64,000 nt of DNA from Nitrosomonas sp. Nm84 (lineage in GTDB: Bacteria; Pseudomonadota; Gammaproteobacteria; Burkholderiales; Nitrosomonadaceae), in the NCBI RefSeq assembly GCF_003201565.1, contig NZ_QJJP01000016.1:18208-82207 (forward strand). Direction: 5' to 3'. Shown here one piece after another: positions 20,280 to 29,727 of this stretch. The notes under the pieces were generated by a model, which saw nothing but the letters and a program-made list of their open reading frames with translations, had not been told where the DNA came from and did no database searches. Positions within the stretch are counted from its first letter, which is position 1. Each line of letters opens with the position of its first letter. Position numbers and translations under genes: made by a program.

Positions 20280-20802
20280 ATCAAATCAAACAGAAAGCTT
20301 AACAGCCTGTTTAAGGCAGGATTCAGGAAAATAAGTGTACTTTTAATCAGCGATGAATATACTGAAAGCCAGATTGGCTGTCAAACACATCACGAAACGG
20401 TTAAAAGCACATCGCACAGGCCTTTGTCGATAAATCACCGCCGCTTGCAACAATAAATCATGCTGTTTCGCGCATAACCACACCCCTGGTAATACCGCAT
20501 CAATCCAGGATGCGGCAATTTGCCACATTGCATTATCATAATTTCCAAATAGAATATATAAAAAAGTAATTTGATAGAAAAGCAAACAATGCCACCCTTG
20601 CCGCAAGGCAAGTTCGGAAAGCCTACAGATCTCCACACATGAGACGGCTGGGTTGCCTCCCATGAATGATGGGGAGTCACTGAGTCAGAAAGTAACGAAT
20701 CGGCTTCAGATCATCATTCTGCAATCAAATGCCGGAAGCCGTCATTCGCTAATGGAACCAGCGGTCAACGGCGCAATGTAATTTATTATTGGAGATTCCC
20801 AA
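20280..20802. other. Divergent region between ketosynthase and PEP-CTERM genes
   Basis: This 523-bp stretch should contain promoters for both directions. A minus-strand frame at 20343-20663 is cysteine- and tryptophan-rich with no recognisable family or ribosome site, and I do not call it. An AACAGCCTG sequence at about 20299 resembles the dispersed-repeat ends, but no element follows it. Confidence 0.4.
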
Positions 20803-21627
20803 ATGCAAAAAAAACATGTCAAAAAAACCAGTATGCTTGTTTCAGCAGCTATCATTGCTATTGCCGCACTGACGAGCGCACAGTCACACGCTGCAGGTGC
20901 CATAGGATTTAAAGCTTGGAACGGTGATATTAATGAACTTAACCTGGGTGGCAGCATCTCTGCCGCGGAGACCGGCCTGCAAAGCGCCTATTCAGATAAT
21001 CCTCTCTTAAACAATTCTGCCTGGGCGCATACAGGCGATTGGTATACCTTTAAGAACAACAACCTGGGAGATGTTAACGTAACAGTTTCCGGGGATGCCG
21101 GTTTTGCTCCGGGTCTTACGGTTTGGGCAACCGGAGTCACGGAATTCGATGGTGGAACCACCGGTTTTGGCAGCGAACTTAGTTCAGCAGGATTTGAAAC
21201 CCCTCATACATTTAACGCAACCGGCGCAATGGGTGATGCGGGTACGCTATGGATGGCTAGCGGCAATGGCGGCAATGTGCTCGAAACGCTGGGCTATGCA
21301 GTTTCCGGCCCTTCGCACACGACTGCCGGATGGGGTGAAAGTATTCTCACCGGCGCAAATGACGTGAGTCTGACCAGCACTTTCGAGAACGGCATCAGTG
21401 GCAGCGCGGGGGCAAATTCCGTATCGCTGACATTCGATGACCTGGCACCAGGTTGGTATGCTCTGTACATTGGGGGCACCGAGAATGCTACTGCCGGCGG
21501 GGCATTTGATTTGACTGTGAGCGCAGTACCCGAACCAGAAACATACGCCATGTTGCTGACAGGCCTGGGGTTCATTGGCTATCGCCTGAGAAGCCGGAGA
21601 AAAGCGCCGAATAAGTTCGCAGCGTAA
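20803..21627 (+). CDS. PEP-CTERM exported protein
   Basis: The 274-residue protein has an N-terminal signal peptide (about residues 1-30, ending SAQSHA), a glycine/alanine/threonine-rich beta-type body, and a classic PEP-CTERM tail: AVPEPETYAMLLTGLGF then the hydrophobic segment and a basic cluster (RLRSRRK). Such proteins are recognised by the EpsH/XrtA exosortase and end up in the envelope or biofilm matrix. No exosortase gene lies in the window. GGAGA precedes the ATG. The next gene, a di-heme peroxidase, is about 140 bp downstream. Confidence 0.9.
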   Translation: MQKKHVKKTSMLVSAAIIAIAALTSAQSHAAGAIGFKAWNGDINELNLGGSISAAETGLQSAYSDNPLLNNSAWAHTGDWYTFKNNNLGDVNVTVSGDAGFAPGLTVWATGVTEFDGGTTGFGSELSSAGFETPHTFNATGAMGDAGTLWMASGNGGNVLETLGYAVSGPSHTTAGWGESILTGANDVSLTSTFENGISGSAGANSVSLTFDDLAPGWYALYIGGTENATAGGAFDLTVSAVPEPETYAMLLTGLGFIGYRLRSRRKAPNKFAA

Positions 21628-21766
21628 ATAGTCATCATCGTTGTGAAGCAACAGTAGAGAACGGGGCGTTTTACAGCATCGCCCCGCCTCTTGCCTGAAA
21701 CAAATGAAGTTATCTAGCCGTAACTAAATTCCCTGACGTACACGCCCAGTAGTAAGGAATATCATC

Positions 21767-23968
21767 ATGCTGAACAATATCAAAAAAACCATCGGCACAC
21801 TAATCACGCTGTGCTGTCTTACTTTTTTTACCGGTACGCTCTCACAGGCTGACGGTTTCGGACCGATCCCCATGTCGCTGAAAGGTGCACCGGTTCCCGG
21901 CGTGCCGGGTTTGCTCGGTGGCCCTGACCCGATCGTCATGAATAAAAAGAAAGCGATAGCACTTGGCAAGGCCTTATTTTGGGATACCAATGTCGGCAGT
22001 GACGGCATCGCGTGTGCCAGCTGTCATTTTCATGCAGGCGCGGATCGGCGCACCAAAAATCAAATTGCGCCGATAGGCAAAAATAGTCATTTGCCGAAGG
22101 ATTTTGAGCTTGCAAGCGATGGAACCCCGCGCGGACCCAACAGCACTCTGAAAAGGAGCGATTTTCCTTTTTATCAAACCGATAATCCGCTGAGTCCCAT
22201 CGGTGTCGCTATTTATAACAGCGACGATGTGGTTTCTTCCTCGGGCAGCTTTGGCGGTGACTATCGCGATGTTAAATCCATCGAAGCCAAGAATGACCAA
22301 TGCAGCCGCAGCGCCGATCCGGTTTTTCACGTCGGCGCAAAAGGTACGCGCAAAGTTGAGCCACGCAATACACCGACCGTCATCAATGCCGTTTTCAATT
22401 TTCGCAATTTCTGGGACGGCCGCGCCAACAATATTTTTAACGGCAGTAGTCCTTGGGGGGATCGCGATCCCGATGCGGGCGTCTGGGTTAGAAATAGCGA
22501 CGGCACCGTTGCCAAAGAGCGCTTGAGACTCATCAATTCCGCGTTGGCCTCCCTGGCCGTCTCTCCACCCCTGGATGACTTCGAAATGAGCTGCCATGGG
22601 CGTACCTTTGCTGATCTGGGTCGTAAGCTATTGGATCGTAAGCCGCTCGAACATCAGCGCGTGCACTGGGATGATAGTGTACTGGGCGGATTGGCACACA
22701 GTACACCTAATAATTTGCAGAAAGGATTAAATACCCATTACCATCAATTGATCATGGAGGCATTCAATCCCAAATACTGGGATTATAATCAGACCGGCTT
22801 ATTCGGCGCGCCGCCGCGTAGCTCCGCAACGCACAACCTGCCGTATCGGCAGGTAGAAGCTAACTTTGCCATGTTCTTTGCGCTCGCAATTCAAATGTAT
22901 CAATCGACCCTGATTTCCGATGATTCCCCGTTTGATCGAAGTGCTGTGGATGCACACGGCACCCCCATCGACTTAAGCGCATCGGCCCAGCGTGGTATGG
23001 ATATTTTCCGTGACTCACACTGTGCACTTTGTCATATTGGCCCTAATTTCACATCGTCGGCCGTGGTAACCAATGGTATTTTGCAAAAATCAAACCCACA
23101 TGCTTTCGGCAATTCCACATTCCGCGTCAGCACCACCAATGTCGTGACCAGTTTATCCTTAACCGGCGGCATGATGTTTCAGGATACCGGTTTTTCCGGT
23201 ACCGGCGTCACCCCGGTGGAAAATGATATCGGTTTGGGTGGCACCGATCCCTTCGGCAATCCATTTTCGTTCTCTGATCAATATTTACAGTTGCTTGCAG
23301 GGAATGCATCCGGGGTGGTAGATCCTTATGTTGCAAACGTAAGACCTTGCGATCTGGATACGTCGATTGCAATTGATAGCGACAGTCCACACGCGCTGCT
23401 TTTCACCCGCGTGGACGGGATACAGACCCAAAAACAAAATACTTTGAATTGTTTCAATCCGGCAGGTATCTTTATTCCAACAACCGCAACCGCATCGGCA
23501 GAGCTGACCAAACCCAATCGCAAAAGATTTTTAAGCGCAGCCAATGGCTCATTCAAAATCCCTACTCTAAGAAATATAGAATTAACAGGACCTTACATGC
23601 ATAATGGCGGCATGGCAACGCTGGATGAGGTGCTGGCGTTTTATATTCGAGGCGGTAATTTTGCAACACCACCCAAAGAATTCGCCAAGATCTTCGCGCA
23701 AGTTGACTTGCGACTCTCACCGCAAAAACGCATAGACCTGCTCAATTTTCTAAAAAGCTTAACCGATGATCGCGTACGCTTTGAAAAAGCACCGTTTGAT
23801 CATCCTGAACTGCTAGTTCCACACGGTCATACAGGCGATAACACAACCATTACTAAAACTCACTCCATCAGTAGCGCTCTCGCAGCAGATGAATTCCTGT
23901 TGATTCCCTCTGTCGGAGCCGCAGGAAGGACAAAAGCATTGCCAGCGTTTGAGCGCTACTTGCAGTAA
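21767..23968 (+). CDS. Exported di-heme cytochrome c peroxidase family protein
   Basis: The 733-residue protein starts with a signal peptide (about 1-28) and carries two c-type heme motifs: C83-x-x-C86-H87 (CASCH) and C419-x-x-C422-H423 (CALCH). These are the two hemes of the bacterial cytochrome c peroxidase/MauG superfamily. At 733 residues it is much longer than classical CcpA (about 330), with inserts between and after the hemes. It acts in the periplasm. Without biochemical data, peroxidase or MauG-type oxidation of another substrate are both possible. AAGGAA precedes the ATG. Confidence 0.85.
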   Translation: MLNNIKKTIGTLITLCCLTFFTGTLSQADGFGPIPMSLKGAPVPGVPGLLGGPDPIVMNKKKAIALGKALFWDTNVGSDGIACASCHFHAGADRRTKNQIAPIGKNSHLPKDFELASDGTPRGPNSTLKRSDFPFYQTDNPLSPIGVAIYNSDDVVSSSGSFGGDYRDVKSIEAKNDQCSRSADPVFHVGAKGTRKVEPRNTPTVINAVFNFRNFWDGRANNIFNGSSPWGDRDPDAGVWVRNSDGTVAKERLRLINSALASLAVSPPLDDFEMSCHGRTFADLGRKLLDRKPLEHQRVHWDDSVLGGLAHSTPNNLQKGLNTHYHQLIMEAFNPKYWDYNQTGLFGAPPRSSATHNLPYRQVEANFAMFFALAIQMYQSTLISDDSPFDRSAVDAHGTPIDLSASAQRGMDIFRDSHCALCHIGPNFTSSAVVTNGILQKSNPHAFGNSTFRVSTTNVVTSLSLTGGMMFQDTGFSGTGVTPVENDIGLGGTDPFGNPFSFSDQYLQLLAGNASGVVDPYVANVRPCDLDTSIAIDSDSPHALLFTRVDGIQTQKQNTLNCFNPAGIFIPTTATASAELTKPNRKRFLSAANGSFKIPTLRNIELTGPYMHNGGMATLDEVLAFYIRGGNFATPPKEFAKIFAQVDLRLSPQKRIDLLNFLKSLTDDRVRFEKAPFDHPELLVPHGHTGDNTTITKTHSISSALAADEFLLIPSVGAAGRTKALPAFERYLQ

Positions 23969-24209
23969 TGCAGCACCCCTCGCCAAAACCTGTTGCTACC
24001 TTACGCCCCCCCAGATTGTTTTCCCAACGGCTCATCTAACGCTTGGTATGGATACGGTTCGGTGAAAAAAACGTCTGGTATTGCATGGCTGACGATATCA
24101 ATTGATCAGCGGGGTATCAAGGTAACTATCAGATTCTACATATTATAAAAAGACAAATAGCATCAAGTTTGACTGATACAATTCATTTTTAATTGATCGG
24201 ATAATCACC

Positions 24210-25112
24210 ATGTATCACACATCGCAAATAACTGACACAAAATGGCTTGTTGCTGTTTTAACCGGGATTATGGCGCTTGGATGCACTACAGAAATCAATC
24301 TGAACACAGACCCTACCGGCACAATAAAAAACAGCCCGACAACCCAAGTAGAATCTTCAAGGAAGGAGGAATTCATGAAATTTTCGAGCAAACCACCTGA
24401 AAGTTGGTTCTGGTCGCACGATATCGATCCGAATCATATCGACGACGTATTATTGCCCGGTATGCATCTGACGCGCTTATCCATTTATGGCAGTGGCAAA
24501 AGTCGACGTTTTGCGGCGACCTCTTTTCGAGAATCAGGGATCGAGGGTACGTATTTGCAGGATATTGCAGCAGCCGATTTGGATAGCAAAATAGCAGAAA
24601 CCGGCGCACGCCCGGTGTCCATTACCGCTGCTGACGTAGACGGTCAATTACGTTTCTCACTGGCTTTGCAAAAAGGATCTGAACCCAAAACAAGTGTGCA
24701 TATCAACCTTGATGAAATCGGACTGGGCCAGCTGGTTAACGATCAACGCCGCATCGCTGACTTTACAATCTACTCTACAGGCGGAGTCCGCAAATATGCG
24801 GCTATTGTGGAGGAGCGCCCCAGGCCTTCATGGGTCTTTACTCGTGTAACCGCCAAAGAACTTGATGCCAATTTACGCAAACATGACGCTACACCGGTGC
24901 GCGTGCGTGGCTTTTCTGAAAACGGCGCGCGGTATTTTACTGCGGTAGCAGAACAACTTGATGTCGGAAATTGGGCTTGGTACGATGATATTGACAGCGA
25001 TACCGTGGCTGGCAAGCTCGACTCGAACAACGCCTATCCTTCCGATCTGGATGCTTATCGTGATGAGCGTGGCGTGCACTTTACGGTGGTCATGTATCGA
25101 GATCATAACTGA
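24210..25112 (+). CDS. Lipoprotein with BTRD1-like (polyglycine hydrolase-like) repeats
   Basis: The protein has 300 residues. The first 25 form a possible lipoprotein signal (ALGC lipobox at residues 22-25). From about residue 65 on, four to five units repeat the pattern of an aromatic/basic strand such as RFAATSF, KYAAIVEE or RYFTAVAE followed by a helix (IAAADLDSKIAE, VTAKELDANLRK). This resembles the bacterial tandem repeat domain 1 (BTRD1) of polyglycine hydrolases, without the beta-lactamase-like catalytic domain. A strong AAGGAGG sits just before an in-frame ATG at 24375 (codon 56), so a shorter form without the signal may be made. Confidence 0.65.
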   Translation: MYHTSQITDTKWLVAVLTGIMALGCTTEINLNTDPTGTIKNSPTTQVESSRKEEFMKFSSKPPESWFWSHDIDPNHIDDVLLPGMHLTRLSIYGSGKSRRFAATSFRESGIEGTYLQDIAAADLDSKIAETGARPVSITAADVDGQLRFSLALQKGSEPKTSVHINLDEIGLGQLVNDQRRIADFTIYSTGGVRKYAAIVEERPRPSWVFTRVTAKELDANLRKHDATPVRVRGFSENGARYFTAVAEQLDVGNWAWYDDIDSDTVAGKLDSNNAYPSDLDAYRDERGVHFTVVMYRDHN

Positions 25113-25269
25113 CACTCAGATGCAACAATTTGGATTTAATTTGACGTATGCGCAATAGAATCGAATAAGCATTGACAATCGACATCATCTTACGATAGTT
25201 ATTTCAATCAATTGGTTACTCGTTTTATTTAGGCAACTTGGCTTTATTTTTCGACAGGACCTCTAATTA

Positions 25270-26460
25270 ATGAAAATTCCTTCCCCTGACGAACGCCGCA
25301 AATTACTAATCGCTCGCCGCAACAAGAAAATGGCCCTGTCGCCTCATGCTTATATGCGTGGCAACACCATCCGCTATTATGAATGGTTGCACAGTCAGCG
25401 CGGCCACTCCCTTCCACATGGACCTGCCATTTGGATTTGTGGCGACTGTCATCTTGGCAATCTTGGGCCGCTAGCTGACATTGATGGCAAGGTCGACGTG
25501 CAAATACGTGATTTTGATCAGACGGTTATTGGCAATCCCGCACATGATCTCTTACGGCTCGCCCTGTCACTAGCCACCGCAGCACGGGACTCAAACCTGC
25601 CAGGCATAGTTACCGCACATATGCTTGAGCACTTGATAGAGGGTTATGAGCAAGCCCTCGACACAGACGAAGAGCGAATCTCCTCCATAAAAAAGCCTGA
25701 TTTGGTCAAGGTAGTGATCCGTAGCGCACTTAAACGCACATGGAAAGAGCTGGCCAAGGAACGTATTGTAAATACCCAACCGATAATTTCATACGGCAGA
25801 AACTTCTGGCCCCTGTCAAAATCCGAGAAAAATGCCATCATGCAATTATTTGAAAAACGGGAAATATTAGAGCTGGTCACCACACTGAAGTCCCGCGATA
25901 ACGATACTAAGGTTGAAGTATTAAATGCTGCTTATTGGGTAAAAGGTTGTAGTTCATTGGGCTTGTTACGCTATGCAGTATTGTTAAGCGTCGGTGAGGA
26001 CGACTATTGTATTTTTGATATAAAAGAGGCGGTACGTGCTATCGCCCCTCGTTATCAGCACGCCAGCATGCCTCGCGATAATGCAAACCGTGTGGTTGAA
26101 GGTGCACGCCAAATGACGCCGGCCTTGGGCAAGCGCATGATTGCGACACGTTTTCTAGAGCATGGCGTGTTTATCCGAGAATTATTGCCGCAGGATCTTA
26201 AGCTGGAGCTCGATCAAATGAGCATAGAAGAGGCAATTCATATGTCGAGTTATCTGGCGTACGTTGTTGGCTGCGCACACGCTAGGCAAATGGATGATGA
26301 AACCCGTAAAAGCTGGCGCAACGAACTAAAGCTCAATCGCAGCAAGTCACTCGACACGCCTGCTTGGTTATGGAAAAGTGTGGTATGGCTATTGGCCAGT
26401 CACGAGGCTGGTTACTTGGAGCATTGCCGTAAATACGCATTACGATTGGATGGCTACTGA
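25270..26460 (+). CDS. DUF2252 family protein
   Basis: The 396-residue protein matches DUF2252. It has the conserved YMRGN block near residue 28, GDCHLGNLG around 58-66, and DFDQTVIGNPAHDLLRLALS around 83-102. Family members are kinase-fold-like proteins of unknown function; the GD-HxxN and DFD motifs resemble the catalytic loop and metal-binding site of aminoglycoside-phosphotransferase-like kinases. It appears cytoplasmic. Repeat copy B begins about 30 bp after its stop. Confidence 0.82.
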   Translation: MKIPSPDERRKLLIARRNKKMALSPHAYMRGNTIRYYEWLHSQRGHSLPHGPAIWICGDCHLGNLGPLADIDGKVDVQIRDFDQTVIGNPAHDLLRLALSLATAARDSNLPGIVTAHMLEHLIEGYEQALDTDEERISSIKKPDLVKVVIRSALKRTWKELAKERIVNTQPIISYGRNFWPLSKSEKNAIMQLFEKREILELVTTLKSRDNDTKVEVLNAAYWVKGCSSLGLLRYAVLLSVGEDDYCIFDIKEAVRAIAPRYQHASMPRDNANRVVEGARQMTPALGKRMIATRFLEHGVFIRELLPQDLKLELDQMSIEEAIHMSSYLAYVVGCAHARQMDDETRKSWRNELKLNRSKSLDTPAWLWKSVVWLLASHEAGYLEHCRKYALRLDGY

Positions 26461-26491
26461 TAAATTCAGCTAGGCAATACGGACTAATCTC

Positions 26492-26635
26492 TAACGGACC
26501 GTTGAAAAACGTTTTCGAGGCAGCCGATACAAGGCAAAAACAGGCGAGAAAGCGCAGTTTATGCGTAATAAATGAGCATTTTTCGCCTGTTTTTAACACC
26601 GTAGCGGCAACGCAGATAGTTTTTCAACGGCCTAA
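26492..26635 (+). repeat. MITE-like inverted-repeat element, copy B
   Basis: This copy has the same termini (CCGTTGAAAAAC / GTTTTTCAACGG) and core as copy A. In this copy the internal arms AAAAACAGGCGA and TCGCCTGTTTTT are also complementary, so the element forms nested hairpins. It lies between the DUF2252 and SGNH-like genes, which converge on it. Confidence 0.9.
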
Positions 26636-26650
26636 AGTTACCCAATCAAA

Positions 26651-27445
26651 TCAGCATTTGCAGACACTCGAGCCGTCCGCAAGCTGACCACTGGGTTGCT
26701 GGCAGTAGACTTCGCGCCCCAAAACCGTCTTGTATGCGAATTCCGGCCGCCGCTGCCAAGTCAACAAAAATTCCTGCTCGGCTTCAATCGATACCGGTTT
26801 ACCGATAGGAAGAGGAAATTGTTGCAGCACATCCCGGTAAAACGCTTTGCGCTGCCAGTAATTCACATGGATACCATCCATACCAAACCAATGCGGTTCC
26901 GGCTCATACAACGTGAAATGCAACCGCGATGCCATCTCCAGCAACCCCGCATGCACCGCCCGGGCACAGTGCATCGTTTCATCTCTGGACATTCGACTGG
27001 ACGGATAAAAGACCGCGCGAAAGAACGTATAACGCCACTCGGATAAACGCTCAATCGACGTCATCGGCAGATTGGTCACGACAATCTGTGCAGACTGCTG
27101 CTGCAATCGCGTGATACACCACTCCACCGCCCGTAAAATCCGTTCCGGCACCACGCCGAACAAAATATCGTTGCCAATATCCGTCAACAATGCAAACGTC
27201 GGGCGTGGCTCAGCCGCAGTCAACTGCGCCCACAATCCGCAATCCGCGATCCCCGGCAGTCCACGCCCCAGCGCCTGACTGAACACCCCATACGCCCGCC
27301 CATGCCCGACAGCCGTCAGAATCTCGCTCGGCCCGCCAAACCGTTGCTGCATCAGGTGGATGACGAGACGTAACGATAATGTCAGATTACTGGCGCCGAG
27401 CAGGATGATGCGATTAGCGCATTTTGTAGGTGATTGTAAAACCAT
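26651..27445 (-). CDS. SGNH-hydrolase-like protein
   Basis: In this 264-residue protein three SGNH blocks can be recognised: LLGASNLTLS near residue 17 (serine block, with S in GASN), LLTDIGNDILFGV near 90 (GN block) and EPHWFGMDGIHVN near 200 (D-x-x-H block). This fits a GDSL/SGNH esterase fold, though the sequence around the serine is atypical (GASN and not GDS). No signal peptide is seen. The ATG at 27445 is preferred over the TTG two codons upstream. Substrate is unknown. Confidence 0.65.
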   Translation of the reverse strand: MVLQSPTKCANRIILLGASNLTLSLRLVIHLMQQRFGGPSEILTAVGHGRAYGVFSQALGRGLPGIADCGLWAQLTAAEPRPTFALLTDIGNDILFGVVPERILRAVEWCITRLQQQSAQIVVTNLPMTSIERLSEWRYTFFRAVFYPSSRMSRDETMHCARAVHAGLLEMASRLHFTLYEPEPHWFGMDGIHVNYWQRKAFYRDVLQQFPLPIGKPVSIEAEQEFLLTWQRRPEFAYKTVLGREVYCQQPSGQLADGSSVCKC

Positions 27446-27567
27446 TAGCAATATTGAATTTTCAGAAGTAAAAATACGGTGTACTGTTCGAGTGAATAAC
27501 TTAATTCGCTAAAGATACGCTGTCCGGTACACCAAAGCGGCGGCGCGGTTCCGACCAAGCGATCAAA

Positions 27568-29244
27568 TCACCGAAGAGCACTCTCTTCTAGGTGCACCGC
27601 GACGTCTCCAGCGAGCATTGGTTTCGCGAACAAGTATCCTTGGAAAAAATCAACACCTTCTGAGCACAAGAAGTTCACTTGCGCTTCAGTCTCCACACCT
27701 TCGGCCACAACTTGTAGCTTCAAATTCTTGGCCAACATGATGATCGTGCGAACGAGAGTCGCATCGTCAGGATTCTCTACGCAGTCCTTGACGAACGACC
27801 GGTCGATTTTCAGAATCGAAAGCGGTAGCCTTCGCAGATAGCTCAAGCTTGAATATCCTACACCGAAGTCATCCACTGAGACTGTTACGCCGCTGTCAGA
27901 AAGAGAAGACAACACGCCGCATGCCGCTTCAACATCGCCCAACAAAACACCTTCAGTAATCTCCAAACCAATTTTTTCTAATGGTACGCCCGCCGCGCTG
28001 CAAGTTTCTCGAAAGTAGTGCTCAAAACCAGGCTCAAGCAATTGCTGCGCAGAAAGATTGACACTGAGGTGAAAGTCGATACCTCGGTCGAGCCAAGCCC
28101 GCTGCATCCGGCACGCTTCTTCAATCACCCAATTGCCAATGACGCGAATGAGGCCGGATTCTTCCGCCAATGGGATGAACTCGTCCGGAGAAATGAGCCC
28201 ACGCTCGCGGGAGTGCCATCGAAGCAGCGCCTCGGCAGAGCCGTAAACGCCCGATTGTGCATCAACAATGGGCTGTACGAGTAGTTCTAGCTCGCCATTG
28301 CGCACTGCAGCCTGAAGTTCGTTATAGACAAACAAGCGTCGATCCGCCGCATGTTGCAGTTCCTCCGTGTACCACTGGAACGCGTTCCGACCGAGCTTTT
28401 TTGCCTTGTAGAGCGCCGCGTCGGCATGCTTCATGAGCACGTCCTCCGCCGTCCCGTGCTCTGGCGACTGTGCAACGCCGATACTGCACGTGATCATCAA
28501 CGTCATTCCATTAATTGCGACCGGCTCTGCTACGATGCGCAGAAGCTCGGACGAAAACGCGCTGACCGCATCGGTACTTGTGTTACGAAGCACAAAGATG
28601 AACTCGTCTCCACCGAGCCGACACACGAAGTCTTTCGGATCGCGCGCCTGCTCGAACCGGGCCGAGATCAGCTGGAGAAAGACATCTCCCACGCAGTGCC
28701 CGAGAGAGTCGTTGATTTGCTTGAACTGATCGAGATCAACGAAGAGTAGTGCGCAGGACTCGCCATTTTGAATGGGTTCCTCGAGAAACACTGAAAGCTG
28801 AGAGCGGTTTGGAAGTCCCGTCAGGTGGCAATGCTCCGCTAAATAAGCGATCTTTCGGAGTGCAGCGTTGCGCTCGGTGACGTCGATGCAAATGCCGAGC
28901 ACGCCCGGACCCGTCTCAGGACTATCGAACGGAACCTTCGTGGTCATCAAATCGCGAACATTGCCATCACAATCTGTAATCACTTCATTGATGTACTTGA
29001 TCTTCCCTGACCGAAGCACTTCTAGATCGTCTCGGCGAAAGCCTGCAGCTTCTTCGGCGTTGGGTGCGAAGTCTGCGTCGCAGAGCTGGCAGATTCGCTC
29101 AGCCGAAATTCCGTATGCCTTGGCCACCGCCTCATTGGCCAAGATGTAACGCCCCTCGGCATCCTTCGCGAAGATGAAATGAGGCACCAAATCTATCATT
29201 TGTCGAAAAAACGACGACGCGGCGGGAATCGATTTCTTTCTCAT
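27568..29244 (-). CDS. PAS-GGDEF-EAL c-di-GMP turnover enzyme
   Basis: This cytoplasmic signalling protein of 558 residues has an N-terminal PAS domain (about 10-130), a GGDEF diguanylate cyclase domain with an intact GGDEF motif (CRLGGDEFIFVL), and a C-terminal EAL phosphodiesterase domain with EALLRW, the DDFGVGYSSL loop and a QGYLFAKP ending. Both catalytic signatures look intact, so it may make or degrade c-di-GMP, or use GGDEF as a GTP sensor. The ATG at 29244 fits GAGGGC upstream better than the TTG five codons earlier. No transmembrane segment. It could feed the c-di-GMP-binding glycosyltransferase at 49117-50736. Confidence 0.92.
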   Translation of the reverse strand: MRKKSIPAASSFFRQMIDLVPHFIFAKDAEGRYILANEAVAKAYGISAERICQLCDADFAPNAEEAAGFRRDDLEVLRSGKIKYINEVITDCDGNVRDLMTTKVPFDSPETGPGVLGICIDVTERNAALRKIAYLAEHCHLTGLPNRSQLSVFLEEPIQNGESCALLFVDLDQFKQINDSLGHCVGDVFLQLISARFEQARDPKDFVCRLGGDEFIFVLRNTSTDAVSAFSSELLRIVAEPVAINGMTLMITCSIGVAQSPEHGTAEDVLMKHADAALYKAKKLGRNAFQWYTEELQHAADRRLFVYNELQAAVRNGELELLVQPIVDAQSGVYGSAEALLRWHSRERGLISPDEFIPLAEESGLIRVIGNWVIEEACRMQRAWLDRGIDFHLSVNLSAQQLLEPGFEHYFRETCSAAGVPLEKIGLEITEGVLLGDVEAACGVLSSLSDSGVTVSVDDFGVGYSSLSYLRRLPLSILKIDRSFVKDCVENPDDATLVRTIIMLAKNLKLQVVAEGVETEAQVNFLCSEGVDFFQGYLFAKPMLAGDVAVHLEESALR

Positions 29245-29259
29245 AGCGTAAGCCCTCAA

Positions 29260-29727
29260 TCAAGTATCAAGTAGATTGAAGTAGCCATCTGTTTGTACAA
29301 CCCGAGAGTAAAATTAAGCTCTGCTATCATTAGTTAATCAACCGCAGGCGACTGATGAGTTGCTTGAAATTAATATAAATCTCATTGAGTGCTTGGTTAT
29401 CAAGACCTCGCTAGAAACGCTTCGAACTGTGCACCAACTAAACCACTGAACCAAGCGTTTCCTTGCCTCCACTTAAGTCACTGAATGTTCTGGTATACAA
29501 GCATTCATACTTTACTGTACACCATAGCTGTTTAACAAAAATATTATCATGATATTTAGAAAATATCATGGTTATTTGCAGGGAGATTAACCAAAATAAG
29601 CTCCAATAAGCCGTTTATGTAACTGCAAAATGTTCTCGGGAACCTTGGTAAATTCTTCATCAGAGAAAAAGCTCCCCCATAAAAACATCATCAGTGATTT
29701 GATTTCTTTAAGTTGCTTTCTTGAATA
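29260..29727. other. Intergenic region upstream of TonB receptor, with hairpin 29548-29570
   Basis: This AT-rich stretch of about 470 bp contains a perfect 10-bp palindrome (CATGATATTT / AAATATCATG, 3-base loop, 29548-29570). On the minus strand it is followed by ATAATATTTTTG, so it could end minus-strand transcription or serve as an operator. A minus-strand frame at 29587-29793 (68 codons, GTG start, no family recognised) ends just before it; it overlaps the TonB receptor start and may be the tail of a destroyed gene. Confidence 0.4.
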